Positions 1 to 11,129 are shown, numbered from the stretch's first letter. The stretch: DNA of 64,000 nt from Ctena decussata (GCA_963989385.1 OZ022508.1:54847087-54911086), one strand, 5' to 3'. Notes: a model not told the origin generated them from the letters alone. Numbers and translations are program-made.

Positions 1-535
1 ACTTGCATCACAAAGGCTTTAAGTGCATTTGATCTGCACTACAGAGGTTTAGTGACAAAGAACTTAGTAGATCGTAGAGGCTTATGTTGCATTTGACCAG
101 CATTATTAAGACTTTAATGACAGAGAATTTAAATTAAAGGGCTTCACGTTGCATTGGACTGGTGATTTATGACTGCAGCCTTTTTGGGAGAGTCTTCATA
201 TATATGTGGCTTTGGACCAGCAATACAGAGGTTTAAGTGACAGAGATGTTGCCTCTAAGACGATACAGTTGTATTGGACCTGTATTGCCGAGGTTTAAGT
301 GACAGAGATGTTGCCTCTAAGACACTACAGTTGAATTGGACCTGCATTGCCGAGGTATAGGTGACAGAGATGTTGCCTCTAAGACGCTACAGTTGCACTG
401 GACCTGCATTGCCGAGGTTTAAGTGACAGAGATGTTGCATAGCAGTGGTTCTACAGGTTGCATTGAGCCAGAATTATGAAGGTTTTAGTTGCGAAGACCT
501 AGTATCACAGTGGCTTTTGTTGCATTGCAGCAACG
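1..535. repeat. satellite array, 31/62-bp units
   Basis: Degenerate tandem repeats carrying the words TGCATTACAGAGG, TTTAAGTGACAGAGA and TTGCAT. In 237-466 the period is 62 bp: the word 'tgYattgccg' recurs at 281, 343 and 405. Since 62 is twice 31 and the words match those of the array from 5130 onward (GCATTACAG followed by GTTT and TTGC), both arrays appear to descend from one ~31-bp monomer. The array continues after inserted elements at 1047-1295 and 4255-4560. Confidence 0.85.
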
Positions 536-537
536 TA

Positions 538-1044
538 CAGTCGAACTTCAATGGCTCGAACTCGGAAGGCTCGAACGCTATGCTTCGGTCGAACTGACTT
601 TCCAGTCCCGGCAAAACTCCCATTCATTTTAATTTAACCTGCGACCTTTGGCTCGAACTACGATGGCTCGAACGCTCGAACCCCAAACCCGGTCCCTAGG
701 GTACATTTTCTATGTAAAAACACACCGATGGCTCGCACTAATTACCTTGTAAATAATTTTAATTTTAATAACGGTCACTCAGACGTTTGATCATTGTCAT
801 AAGACGCTTTGATATTGACAAAGCGTTTGCCGAAGCCACAGGTATACTTGATTGGCGGAGATTTCTGCTGGCACCGAGTGCCTTAATTATGAACGATCAA
901 TAAACAGGAATTCACCCTTGCTATGATAGAAAAGCATAATACATACGGCTGGACCTTGTGAGTTGGTCTTCAATGGCTCGAACTACCGATCGCTCGAACT
1001 TTTTTGGGTGGTCCCGGCAAATTCGAGCCATCGAAGTTCGACTG
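538..1044. mobile_element. Tigger/pogo-like MITE, 507 bp, TA target duplication
   Basis: Terminal inverted repeats begin CAGTCGAACTTCAATGGCTC and end with its inverse (gagccatcgaagttcgactg), bounded by TA at 536-537 and 1045-1046. The CAGT-GAACTTC-type terminus with a TA duplication is typical of pogo/Tigger members of the Tc1/mariner superfamily. The inner part repeats 'ggctcgaa' several times on the left and has no coding capacity, so this is a non-autonomous copy. It is inserted in the 31-bp satellite. A related, shorter copy lies at 33323-33484. Confidence 0.8.
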
Positions 1045-1046
1045 TA

Positions 1047-1295
1047 ATAGAGGTAACAGAGAACTTGCATCGCAGTGGCTTTATTTCACACAAAGGTTTC
1101 AGCAAATTCAGTTTAATGTCAAAATGTTCCTGAACAAATGCCAATGCTGTAAAGGGGGATCCACTTGTACAAAGAACATGCATAACGGAAGCTTTAGTTG
1201 CTTATGACTTGCAGCATGACAGAGAATCTGCATCACAGAGACTAAAGGTGCATTTAATTTGCATTACAGAGCTTTACGTCATAGAGATTGTTTAA
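1047..1295. repeat. satellite array remnant between two insertions
   Basis: Continuation of the satellite of 1-535, with words such as gaacttgcatcgcag, tttcacacaaagg and gcattacagagc. It lies between the Tigger-like MITE and the palindrome at 1296-1466. Units are diverged, and the short open frames here only reflect the repeat. Confidence 0.6.
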
Positions 1296-1466
1296 GAAAT
1301 AGATCAGCTCTAGCAGTGAATTGTTGAGTAATAATTCACTGTTTGGAGGTCAGTTGTAAAGTAGATCATATCACGAGCGCTCCGCGCTCGTGATATATCT
1401 ACTTACAACTGACCGACACACAGTGAATTATTACTCAACAATTTAATGCTAGAGCTGAACTATTTC
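1296..1466. mobile_element. palindromic foldback element (171 bp)
   Basis: The outer arm gaaatagatcagctctagca (1296-1315) is mirrored at 1447-1466 with one mismatch. The inner arms (gagtaataattcact, gtcagttgtaaagtagat, atcacgagcg) are also mirrored, so the whole segment can fold on itself around a GC-rich centre near 1383. It is best explained as a MITE-type or foldback insertion in the satellite. No clear target duplication was found. The following 1467-1790 (with acgtcagtaa, acgtcagcaa and a second cagtgaattgttg at 1701) may belong to a larger element but is unassigned. Confidence 0.7.
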
Positions 1467-1790
1467 GATTCTAACGCTCAAAAACGCTGAAAAGTTATTA
1501 TTTTCATTCAAACTCTCCCAACCTTCATGCCAGCGCGTTCATGCTCCCGCCAATATTCTTGACTGTATCTAACGTAAATGTACGTTATTATGGCGATTTT
1601 GAATAGACAAAGGGACGTTACACCGTCTAACGTCTCTAAGCGTCACAAAATTACGTCAGTAATGCAAGTGACGTCAGCAATTAGATTCACGCGCCTCGAG
1701 ACAGTGAATTGTTGCAGAATAAAACACGGTAGCTTTCCATTGCTTCTATAGGCGCACTGTGTTAGAATGTACCACAATAACTTCACTGCG
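1467..1790. other. unassigned non-coding stretch
   Basis: It repeats the word cagtgaattgttg seen in the palindrome before it, contains several 'acgt' words (taacgtaaatgtacgtta, gacgttacaccgtctaacgtc) and lacks satellite units. It could be the rest of one composite element with 1296-1466. No coding frame is convincing. Confidence 0.4.
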
Positions 1791-1795
1791 TTAGA

Positions 1796-4254
1796 CACAC
1801 CTGGTAAACTATCACAGGTACCTCCGCGGAGGTACCGATAAAAAGTTGTGACAGACATCCGGAGCTACCTGTGACGGTCCAAAAATAAACAAAAAAGGGT
1901 AGGTATTCGTCTGTTTTGATAAAATAAATTATAACCAGGGAGTTTATTGAAAATCAGAGAATGCTATTCGACCCTTATATACATTAAGTTTTGTCACACA
2001 ATATATCCCCGGGAACTTTACATATATACGGAAGATATGGCTTTTGAAGTGGCTTTAAGTTCAGTCGAAAGTACTCAAAACAAGAACAAATCGCCTGTTT
2101 TATGTCCTAAATGTACTTTTCTTGCATAGGAATCTGTTGATCTGGACACACTGACGTAAAGTAAACCTCCGTGCCCAAATATAAATGCCGATAAACTTGA
2201 AATAAGGCTGTATCTGTGAAAAAACAACTGGAGGTGCCTGTGACGGAATGGAGGTGCCTGTGATGTAACAAAATATAGCGAAAATCTGAAGGTTTATTGC
2301 GGTTGCAAATACTGATATTCTTCCTCTCTAGACCACTGCCTGAACCGTTCATTCAACATCGCAATAATCTATCATAATGCGAATATAAAACATTTTTTGT
2401 TAAAACGACAGACAATGATCATGCACTTATTCAGTCAGATTCTACATCCTGCTCTCAAAACCAAGAAGGAAGTAAGTATAAATTGGCAATAGCTCATAAA
2501 AGACGACACGCATGGTAAACCGAATAAAGAGTTCTTTCCCAGACAGGTGGTCATTCACGTACCCCAAATGGAAACAACGCTAACTTCTGTTTTACCTAAA
2601 TTATATTTTGAATTACATAACAAACCAGAAAGCAAAGTTGGCAGCTGTACAGGTGACCTTATTGCTAGAAGACTACAGACAAGCGGACATAAGAACACGT
2701 AACATCGATGCTTCACAACAGAAATCCAAAATCGAAAGCATATCATCTCAAAGAGTTATTGCCCGTTTTGTTTCCATATCTGTTAGTCAAACATTGACGA
2801 GTTGTACGTAGCTGTTGAAAGTTTACTGCCTAATTCAGTGTTAGAATAGTTATGAAATGCGCGTAAATAAGAGACAACGTTTTTGTGAATGGCGCTGACT
2901 GCCTGTTACTAGGCTGTTACTCATTCCAAATCGTTAGAAATTGTCGAGGTCATACGCCATGCTAGCTACTCCAAACGTTTGCAAAAACAACAATGTTTCG
3001 GAAGATGACTTTTTTTGTAGTCGAAGTGCTCTTTTGTTACCAAATTTGATGCAGTGGCTATTCGGTGACTTTGAATTACACATAATTTACAGTAAGATTC
3101 CGATCACTTCAACATACTAAAAAGTGTCCTGTTTAGAATATGTCACCTGCTGATGATCTATCTGTAGGTCTTATGGGTGTGGATTCTAGCGCCAGCAATT
3201 CAAAACTAGCCAGACTGAATCACTTGTAGCACCTATCACTCCAGTTACCACAAAGTTAACACATACAGCGAGCGTCATACGACACATGCGAGCGACACGC
3301 ACATGAGGTACCAAAAGGATCAACACTATAGATACCTGTACGTGTATGCCTGTGAACGGATATCGGTAATTTTGACCCATTTCACACACCATACCTGAAG
3401 CTGGCATGACGTGTTACCTCGACAATTTCTAACGAATTGGAGTGACTCACAGGCAGCACCTCCCGATCACAGTCATCACCATTCACAAAAATGTTGACTC
3501 TTATTTAAGCGCACATTTCATAACGATTCTAACACCGAATTAGGCAGTTAATTTTCAGCAACTATGTGAAATTCGTCAATGTTTGACTAACAGAAGCGGA
3601 AATAAAATAGGCAATAACTCTTTGAGATGGTTTTTTAGGAATTGTAACATGGAATTTCATGATATATGCATTATGATAGCTCAATGGGACGTTGAATGAA
3701 TGATTCTTTGCAGGAAGTGGTTTGGAGAAGATGTCAATATTTCCAGCTGCAATAACTATTCAGATTTTCACTATATTTGCTTACATCACAGGCACCTCCA
3801 CACCAGTGCAGACACCTGCAGCCGTTGTTTTCAAGAATCAAGCCTTATTTATAGTCAATCGACATATATATTTGGGCAAGGAGGTTACCTTAACATCAGT
3901 GTGCCTTGAAAAACAGATTCGTATGCAAGATCACTGCATTTAAGACCAAAAACGGTCGAATTCTTAATGTTTTGAGTACTGTTGGCTGACACCTAAGCCA
4001 CTTCAAAAGTCGTATCTTTGGTTAATATGGAAAGTTCTGGGGGATATGATGTGTGACAAAACTTTATGTCTATAAGGGTCGAATAGCACTTTTTGATTTT
4101 TGATAAACTCCCTGGTTATTTTATATTTTGTCAAAAAAGAGGAATACCTACCGTTTGTTGTCATTTTTTGACAATCACAGGCAGCTCCAGATGCCTGTCA
4201 CAACATTTTATCGGTACCTCCGCCGGAGGTACTTGTGATAGTTTACCAGGCGTG
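1796..4254. mobile_element. long-inverted-repeat (foldback) element, 2.46 kb
   Basis: Two arms in opposite orientation, about 1796-2967 and 3397-4254, are homologous over nearly their whole length (outer ends CACACCTGGTAAACTATCAC and the inverse of CACGCCTGGTAAACTATCAC). The spacer is about 430 bp (2968-3396). The element is flanked by TTAGA at 1791-1795 and 4255-4259, a probable 5-bp target duplication, and sits in the 31-bp satellite. The left arm has about 350 bp (near 2395-2745) that the right arm lacks. Each arm carries a near-perfect palindrome close to its end (ggtacctccgcggaggtacc at 1818-1837; ggtacctccgccggaggtac at 4213). No transposase was recognised; the superfamily is unknown to me. 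Confidence 0.8.
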
Positions 4255-4259
4255 TTAGA

Positions 4260-4560
4260 GCTGCATCGCAGAGATTTTAGAGACAGTAAAGTTGTTTGCA
4301 GTGGCACTAGTAGCATTGTACCTGCATAACAGAGGCTTAAGTGACAGAAAACATGCATCACAATGGTTGCATTTGACCTGCATTACAGAGGTTTAAGTGA
4401 TAAAGACCTGCATATCAAAGTTTTTTCTTCTTTTTAGAATCTGATGTTATACAAACGTTTCGAGGTCAAAGAGAAATTGATACTGTAGTACACCGGGTCT
4501 GCATTGCAGAGGTTTTAGTGACAGCGACTCAGTATTTTAGCGGACCTGCATTACAGTGAG
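4260..4560. repeat. satellite array remnant
   Basis: Units with gcatcgcagagattttagagacag, gcataacagaggcttaagtgac and gcattacagaggtttaagtg show that the array of 1-535 resumes directly after the foldback element. Around 4425-4490 and 4540-4575 it is diluted by other sequence. Confidence 0.7.
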
Positions 4561-4758
4561 CTGCATTACAGTGAGTTGAACAATCCAAGGTGGTGCATCC
4601 GTTGTGGTTTATCATTGTTTTTGTTTGTTGTGTCCGCTTATTTGAAGTTTTTGAACTTTTGTTTTGATTTGTTTGTTTGTTATCTTTTATTCTGATGTAA
4701 CTTATTACGTACATGTAGATAATAGAAAATATGTAAAGCCAGATGTATGCATAATAAT
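4561..4758. other. unassigned AT/T-rich spacer
   Basis: T-rich, low-complexity DNA with the tract tttgtttgttgtgtcc and no convincing reading frame or repeat family. Confidence 0.4.
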
Positions 4759-4760
4759 TT

Positions 4761-4994
4761 GAGCCGCAACACGAAAAAAACCAACAGAGTGGTTGTGTGC
4801 CCTGCGCAGACTCAGATCAGCCTGGTCATCCGCCCAGTCTGATCAGAGTCTTAGCTCTCCGCATGGAGGTAGCTCAGTCCCCTGGCTACCCGTTAAGCGC
4901 TTTGCGAAGTTAAATCAGAGTGGGCGGTTGCCTAAGCTGGTCTGAGTCTGCGTTGGCGCACAACCACTATGTTGGTTTTCTCGTGTCGTGGCTC
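4761..4994. mobile_element. palindromic MITE, family A (GAGCCGCGACACG ends), copy 1
   Basis: The ends GAGCCGCAACACGA and tcgtgtcgtggctc are inverted, and the interior (gcgcagactcagatcagcctgg near the left, mirrored as gctggtctgagtctgcg near the right) is also self-complementary. AATTT on both sides is a possible target duplication. Related copies are at 14464-14697 and 30381-30616. No coding capacity. Confidence 0.75.
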
Positions 4995-5129
4995 AATTTG
5001 GTTTAACTAACCTGGAAAGAACAAGTCATTTCGCTATCCGCTGCGGTTGTCTTACTACATGCACTTATGTTGTTGCGTTTTGCATATATTTCCCGTTTGT
5101 TGGCATGGGCGAGCTGTGGATTTGATTGT

Positions 5130-8100
5130 ATCAGAGTTGCACTGAAACTCCAGTTGCTTTGAATCTGCATTAGGTATGTTTCAGTTGCTCTGAAACTGCA
5201 TTAGGTATGTTTCATTTACTCTGAATCTGCTTTACAGATGTTTCATTTGCTCTGATTATGCATTACAGCTGTTCCAGTTGCCCTGAACCTGCATTAGATA
5301 TTCTCAGGTGCTCTGAATCTGCATTACAGACGTTTCAGTTGCTCTGAATCTGCATTGCAGATGTTTTCGTTGCTCAGAAGCTGCATTAGGTATTTTAGTT
5401 GCTCCCAATCTGCATAACAGATGTTTCATTTGCTTTAAATCTGCATTACATATGTTCCACTGCTCTGAATCTGAAATCAGATGTAACAGTTGCTTTGTTT
5501 CTGCATTACAACTATGTCAGTTGCATTAAATTTGCATTACATTTTTTCTCACTGAATCTGCATAAGAGAAGTGCTAGTGCACTGAATCATTATTTAAAAT
5601 GTTTGTTGTTCTGAATTTGCATTACAGACGTTTTTCATACTGAACCTGCGTAACAGATGTTTCAGTTGCTCAGATTCTGCATTGCAAATGTTTCAGTTGC
5701 TCTAAATTTGCATTACAAAAGGCTCGTTACTCTGTTTCTACACAACAGATACGTCAGTTGCACTAGATCTGAAGTACAGATGTTTTTGCACCGATTCTGC
5801 ATAAAAGAGAAAAAAATGTCTTGCTCTGAATCTGTATTATTTCAGTTGCTTTGAATCTGCATAAGAGATATTACAAGTGCAATGAACCTGCATCACAGAT
5901 GTTTAAGTAGCTCTGAATATGCATTTCAGATGTTTCCGTTGAGACAAACCTGCATGCATATTTCAGTTACTCTTTATCTGCATTTCAGATATTTCAGTTG
6001 CTCTGAATCTGCATATCAGATGTTTCATTTGCTTTGAACTTGTATTACATATGTTTCAGTTGTTGCTTTGACAGACAATTCAGTTGCAGAACTCTACATT
6101 ACAAATGTTTCATTTGCTCCGAATCTGAATCATAGATGTTTCAGTTGCAATGACTCTTCACTACAATAGTTCAAATGCTCTGAATCTGCATTACAGATGT
6201 TTCATTAGCTCTGACTCTGCATTACAGACGTTTCAGTTGCATGAAATTGCATTACAAAAGTTTCAGTTACTATGAACCTGCATCACAGATGTTTTAGTTG
6301 CAGTGAATCTGCATTACAAAGGTCTCACTAGTTCTGAATCTGTACTAGAGATATTTAGTTTGCTACGAATTTGCATTACAGATGTTCCAGTTGCAATTCA
6401 TCTACTACATTACAAATGTTTCAGTTGCAGTGAATCTGCATTGCAGTTGTTTCATTTGCTCTGGATATGCATTACAAATGTCTCAGTTGGAATGAATGTG
6501 CAAAACAGATTTTATAATTGCAACAAATCTGCATAACAGATGTTTTATTTACTCTGAATAAGCATTACGGATATTTCAGTTGTTCTGCAAATGCATTTCA
6601 GATATTTCAGTTGCAACGAATATGCATTACAGATGTTAAAAGTTTCTCTGATTGTTCATTACAGATGTTTCAGTTGCTCTGAATCTGTACATTAGATAAT
6701 TCAGCTATAATGAATATGCATTACAGATATATCAGTTGCTCTAAATATGCATTACAGATATTTCAGTGGCTCTGAATATGCATTACTGATTTTTGTTGCA
6801 ATGAATATTCAATTAAAGATGTTTCATTTGTTCAGATTATATGCATGACAAATATATCAGTTGTTCTGAATATGCATTACAGAAGTTAAAGCTACTCTGA
6901 ATCTGCATTACAGATGATTCAGTTGCAACAGATGTGCATTAAAAGTGTTTTTTGTTTGCTCTGAATATGCATTACTGAATATGCATTTCAGATGTTTCAG
7001 TTGTGCATTTCAGATGCAATGAATGTGCATTAGACGTTTCAGTTGCAATAAATTTGCATTACAGATGTTAAAGTTTGCTCTGAATGAGCATAACAATATT
7101 AAAATTTCTCTGAATCTGCATTACAAATGTTGAAGTTGCTCTTAATCTGCATTACAGAGGTTTCATTTGCTATGAATCTGCATTACAGTTGTTTCATTAG
7201 CTCTGACTCTGCATTACAGACGTTTCAGTTGCATGAAATTGCATTACAAAAGTTTCAGTTACTATGAACCTGCATCACAGATGTTTTAGTTGCAGTGAAT
7301 CTGCATTACAAAGGTCTCACTAGTTCTGAATCTGTACTAGAGATATTTAGTTTGCTACGAATTTGCATTACAGATGTTCCAGTTGCAATTCATCTACTAC
7401 ATTACAAATGTTTCAGTTGCAGTGAATCTGCATTGCAGTTGTTTCATTTGCTCTGGATATGCATTACAAATGTCTCAGTTGGAATGAATGTGCAAAACAG
7501 ATTTTATAATTGCAACAAATCTGCATAACAGATGTTTTATTTACTCTGAATAAGCATTACGGATATTTCAGTTGTTCTGCAAATGCATTTCAGATATTTC
7601 AGTTGCAACGAATATGCATTACAGATGTTAAAAGTTTCTCTGATTGTTCATTACAGATGTTTCAGTTGCTCTGAATCTGTACATTAGATAATTCAGCTAT
7701 AATGAATATGCATTACAGATATATCAGTTGCTCTAAATATGCATTACAGATATTTCAGTGGCTCTGAATATGCATTACTGATTTTTGTTGCAATGAATAT
7801 TCAATTAAAGATGTTTCATTTGTTCAGATTATATGCATGACAAATATATCAGTTGTTCTGAATATGCATTACAGAAGTTAAAGCTACTCTGAATCTGCAT
7901 TACAGATGATTCAGTTGCAACAGATGTGCATTAAAAGTGTTTTTTGTTTGCTCTGAATATGCATTACTGAATATGCATTTCAGATGTTTCAGTTGTGCAT
8001 TTCAGATGCAATGAATGTGCATTAGACGTTTCAGTTGCAATAAATTTGCATTACAGATGTTAAAGTTTGCTCTGAATGAGCATAACAATATTAAAATTTC

Positions 8101-9316
8101 TCTGAATCTGCATTACAAATGTTGAAGTTGCTCTTAATCTGCATTACAGAGGTTTCATTTGCTATGAATCTGCATTACAGTTGTTTCATTAGCTCTGACT
8201 CTGCATTACAGACGTTTCAGTTGCATGAAATTGCATTACAAAAGTTTCAGTTACTATGAACCTGCATCACAGATGTTTTAGTTGCAGTGAATCTGCATTA
8301 CAAAGGTCTCACTAGTTCTGAATCTGTACTAGAGATATTTAGTTTGCTACGAATTTGCATTACAGATGTTCCAGTTGCAATTCATCTACTACATTACAAA
8401 TGTTTCAGTTGCAGTGAATCTGCATTGCAGTTGTTTCATTTGCTCTGGATATGCATTACAAATGTCTCAGTTGGAATGAATGTGCAAAACAGATTTTATA
8501 ATTGCAACAAATCTGCATAACAGATGTTTTATTTACTCTGAATAAGCATTACGGATATTTCAGTTGTTCTGCAAATGCATTTCAGATATTTCAGTTGCAA
8601 CGAATATGCATTACAGATGTTAAAAGTTTCTCTGATTGTTCATTACAGATGTTTCAGTTGCTCTGAATCTGTACATTAGATAATTCAGCTATAATGAATA
8701 TGCATTACAGATATATCAGTTGCTCTAAATATGCATTACAGATATTTCAGTGGCTCTGAATATGCATTACTGATTTTTGTTGCAATGAATATTCAATTAA
8801 AGATGTTTCATTTGTTCAGATTATATGCATGACAAATATATCAGTTGTTCTGAATATGCATTACAGAAGTTAAAGCTACTCTGAATCTGCATTACAGATG
8901 ATTCAGTTGCAACAGATGTGCATTAAAAGTGTTTTTTGTTTGCTCTGAATATGCATTACTGAATATGCATTTCAGATGTTTCAGTTGTGCATTTCAGATG
9001 CAATGAATGTGCATTAGACGTTTCAGTTGCAATAAATTTGCATTACAGATGTTAAAGTTTGCTCTGAATGAGCATAACAATATTAAAATTTCTCTGAATC
9101 TGCATTACAAATGTTGAAGTTGCTCTTAATCTGCATTACAGAGGTTTCATTTGCTATGAATCTGCATTACAGACGTTTCATTAGCTCTGAATCTGCACAA
9201 CAGACGTTTCAGTTGCATTGAAACTGGATTTGAAGTTTCATTTACTCTGAATCTGCATTGCAGATGGTTCAGTTGCAGTGAGTCTGCTTAACTGTTCCAT
9301 TAGTTCTGAATCTGTG
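5130..9316. repeat. 31-bp satellite, main array
   Basis: Continuous tandem repeats of a ~31-bp monomer whose consensus carries GTTTCAGTTGCTCTGAA followed by TCTGCATTACAGAT. More than a hundred units can be followed by eye, with scattered substitutions and small indels. The open frames in it repeat the same peptides and are not genes. Within it, 6199-9174 is a higher-order repeat described separately. The array carries on after a MITE (9717-10104) and a SINE (10387-10510). Confidence 0.95.
6199..9174. repeat. higher-order repeat: three 992-bp copies (32 monomers each)
   Basis: Copies at 6199-7190, 7191-8182 and 8183-9174 look identical or nearly so by eye, including every private variant of the individual monomers. 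992 equals 32 times 31, so the duplicated block keeps the monomer register exactly, as expected for unequal crossing-over within the array. Sequence to either side is similar only at the level of the single monomer. Confidence 0.92.
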
Positions 9317-9319
9317 TTA

Positions 9320-9713
9320 TGCTGCTGTCACACCTACGTGAATATGGTTGGGAATGGACTTATGAATGCGATTCGCTGCCAATTCACAATGCTCGCAAGA
9401 CATTTGTAGGTGTTCGCAAGAGTTTGCTGGCATTCTCAGGCTGTTGCGAAGATTAGAAACATGCTCCTAAAATTTGCAAGGAAAGCATGTTTTGCAACAT
9501 ATTCATAAGCAATCATAAGCCATTCTTATTGATGGCAAGGCATTTGTGGTGATCGTAAGACATTTGTAGGCATTTGCTATGCATTCGTTCTTACTTTTCT
9601 CATGCAGTACATCATTTGCCTTCATGGTCTACCGTCTGCTCTTACTCTCAATGCATTCTCATGAAAATGAAGTTTATATTCGCAAGGATATTCGCCTAGG
9701 TGTGAGAGCAGCA
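9320..9713. mobile_element. Harbinger-like MITE, 394 bp, TTA target duplication
   Basis: Inverted ends TGCTGCTGTCACACCTA and taggtgtgagagcagca, flanked by TTA at 9317-9319 and 9714-9716. A 3-bp TTA/TWA duplication is characteristic of PIF/Harbinger elements. Leaving out the element plus one TTA gives an ordinary satellite monomer junction (tctgtgtta-gatatttca). The interior repeats words such as cgcaagacatttgtagg and has no transposase. Confidence 0.8.
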
Positions 9714-9716
9714 TTA

Positions 9717-10104
9717 GATATTTCATTTGCTATGAATCTGCATTACAGATATATTAGTTGCTACGAACCTGCATTACGGGTATTTGTTCCGACTCTGCAT
9801 TACAGATGTCCCACTTGCAATGAATCAACTACATTACAGATGTTTCAGGTGCAATTTATCTGCATTACAGTTTTCATTTGCTTGGAAGATGTATAAGTTG
9901 CAATGAATCTACATTACAGATGTTTCCATTGTTCAGAATCTGCATAACAGATGTTTTATATACTTTGAATACCCATTACAGATATTTCAGTTCTGAAAAC
10001 GCATTTCAGATATTTTACAGATATTTCAGTTCTGAAAATGCATTTCAGATATTTTACAGATATTTCAGTTCTGAAAATTTTAGTTGCAATGAATATGCAT
10101 AACA
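9717..10104. repeat. 31-bp satellite, continued
   Basis: The main array resumes after the MITE. Near 9979-10077 a ~39-bp derivative (gatatttcagttctgaaaa, catttcagatattttacag) is locally amplified, showing a second, younger round of amplification. Confidence 0.85.
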
Positions 10105-10378
10105 TGTTTTTTTGATTGATTTGATGCTTAACGTCAACGGTAAACAGCTATGGTCATGTCGGGACAGTAAGTTAACCTAACCACACTATTCCTGGGCAGG
10201 CTTAGACCTCCTCAGCGGTTAGCCAGTACTAAGTGCACATACTTTCGCCAGTAACTGACAACTGCCCTTCTTGAATCAGCGGAAGGAGAAACGAAAGTAT
10301 GTGGCCAGACCGGGTTTCGAACCTAGGACCTCTGACTTACCAGTCAGGTGCCCTACCGATTGCGCTACGCGGCCTGGC
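10105..10378 (-). mobile_element. tRNA-derived SINE, full length, with 8-bp target duplication
   Basis: On the minus strand the element begins with a tRNA-like head: a box A-like TAGCGCAATCGG and a box B GGTTCGAAACC with a tRNA-sized spacing (about 10301-10378). It continues into a body (aaagtatgtgcacttagtac, tgtcccgacatgacc) and ends in a short A/T-rich tail (atcaaatcaatcaaa). GCATAACA flanks it at 10097-10104 and 10379-10386. The body carries a taacgtc...catgtcgggac segment resembling conserved central domains of mollusc SINEs (Nin-type; from memory). The anticodon arm is irregular, so it is not a working tRNA gene. A truncated copy is at 18819-19006. Confidence 0.85.
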
Positions 10379-10386
10379 GCATAACA

Positions 10387-10510
10387 GATGTTCAAGTTGC
10401 TCTAAATGTGCATTGGATGTTTCAGTCGCAATGACTGCATTACAGATGTTTCATTTGCTCTGAACAAGCATTACAGATATTTCAGTTATTTTGAATATGG
10501 GTTATAGGTG
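10387..10510. repeat. 31-bp satellite, distal end
   Basis: The last four or so monomers (agatgttcaagttgctctaaatg, tttcatttgctctgaacaagc) after the SINE, fading out near gaatatgggttatagg. This is the right edge of the satellite domain. Confidence 0.8.
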
Positions 10511-10542
10511 ATCAACATAGGGTCAGTCTAAACAAGGATATA

Positions 10543-11127
10543 CGGAGTGTTTCATAATATCTGATACCATTTTCTGACTTAATTACTTTCTTGTAAAGGA
10601 AAATATAGAAACATGCACTATAACATATAAAAGCAGGTATATGTAAGTTTTTGTTGGCAGGTATTTCTGGCCAATTGTCTCATTTAAGTGTTCAAGACAT
10701 CCAAACATTTTGGGCAGTTTTGGAAAAATGTCATTTATGGATATTTTTGGTCAAAATATTGGCATAAAATTTCTGCCCTTAACCCTACTGATGCAAAATT
10801 ACTTTTGACGCCAATGATCAGCATGAAGTATTCCCCAATACCTAAGGATGTAGTTAACTAAATTGAATGAATGGATTCTGTCTATGCAAACCATGGTTTG
10901 AATGTCAGAAATTTTAAAAAGTTTGGACCTAAAAATTCCTTAAACTGACATCATTTGAAATATGTGAGAAATCTTTGGACAACTGATAAATTAATAGGAA
11001 ATGAAACATTCACCATCAAAAACTAAAATTCAACTGCTTTGATATGATATATCCCATGCTTCAGTGTATGCCTTAATAGAAGAGATATTAGGTTGTAAAA
11101 TGGTATTGGATATTATGAAACTCCCTG
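10543..11127. mobile_element. mariner-like MITE, about 585 bp, TA target duplication
   Basis: Inverted ends CGGAGTGTTTCATAATATC and gatattatgaaactccctg, extending inward through gataccatttt / aaaatggtat, bounded by TA at 10541-10542 and 11128-11129. The c-ggtgtttca terminus with TA is typical of mariner elements. The interior is AT-rich without a transposase frame. Confidence 0.75.
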
Positions 11128-11129
11128 TA

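Noticed and set aside
6303..8520. Three identical 77-codon frames as a repeated small protein gene
   Set aside because: They are translations of the same position in three copies of the 992-bp satellite block, with no start context, domain or codon bias.
9579..10102. 105- and 74-codon plus-strand frames as genes
   Set aside because: They run across a Harbinger-like MITE and satellite monomers; the peptides repeat with the satellite.
10301..10378. A functional tRNA gene on the minus strand
   Set aside because: Box A and box B are present, but the anticodon arm is irregular and the segment continues into a SINE body with a tail and target duplication.
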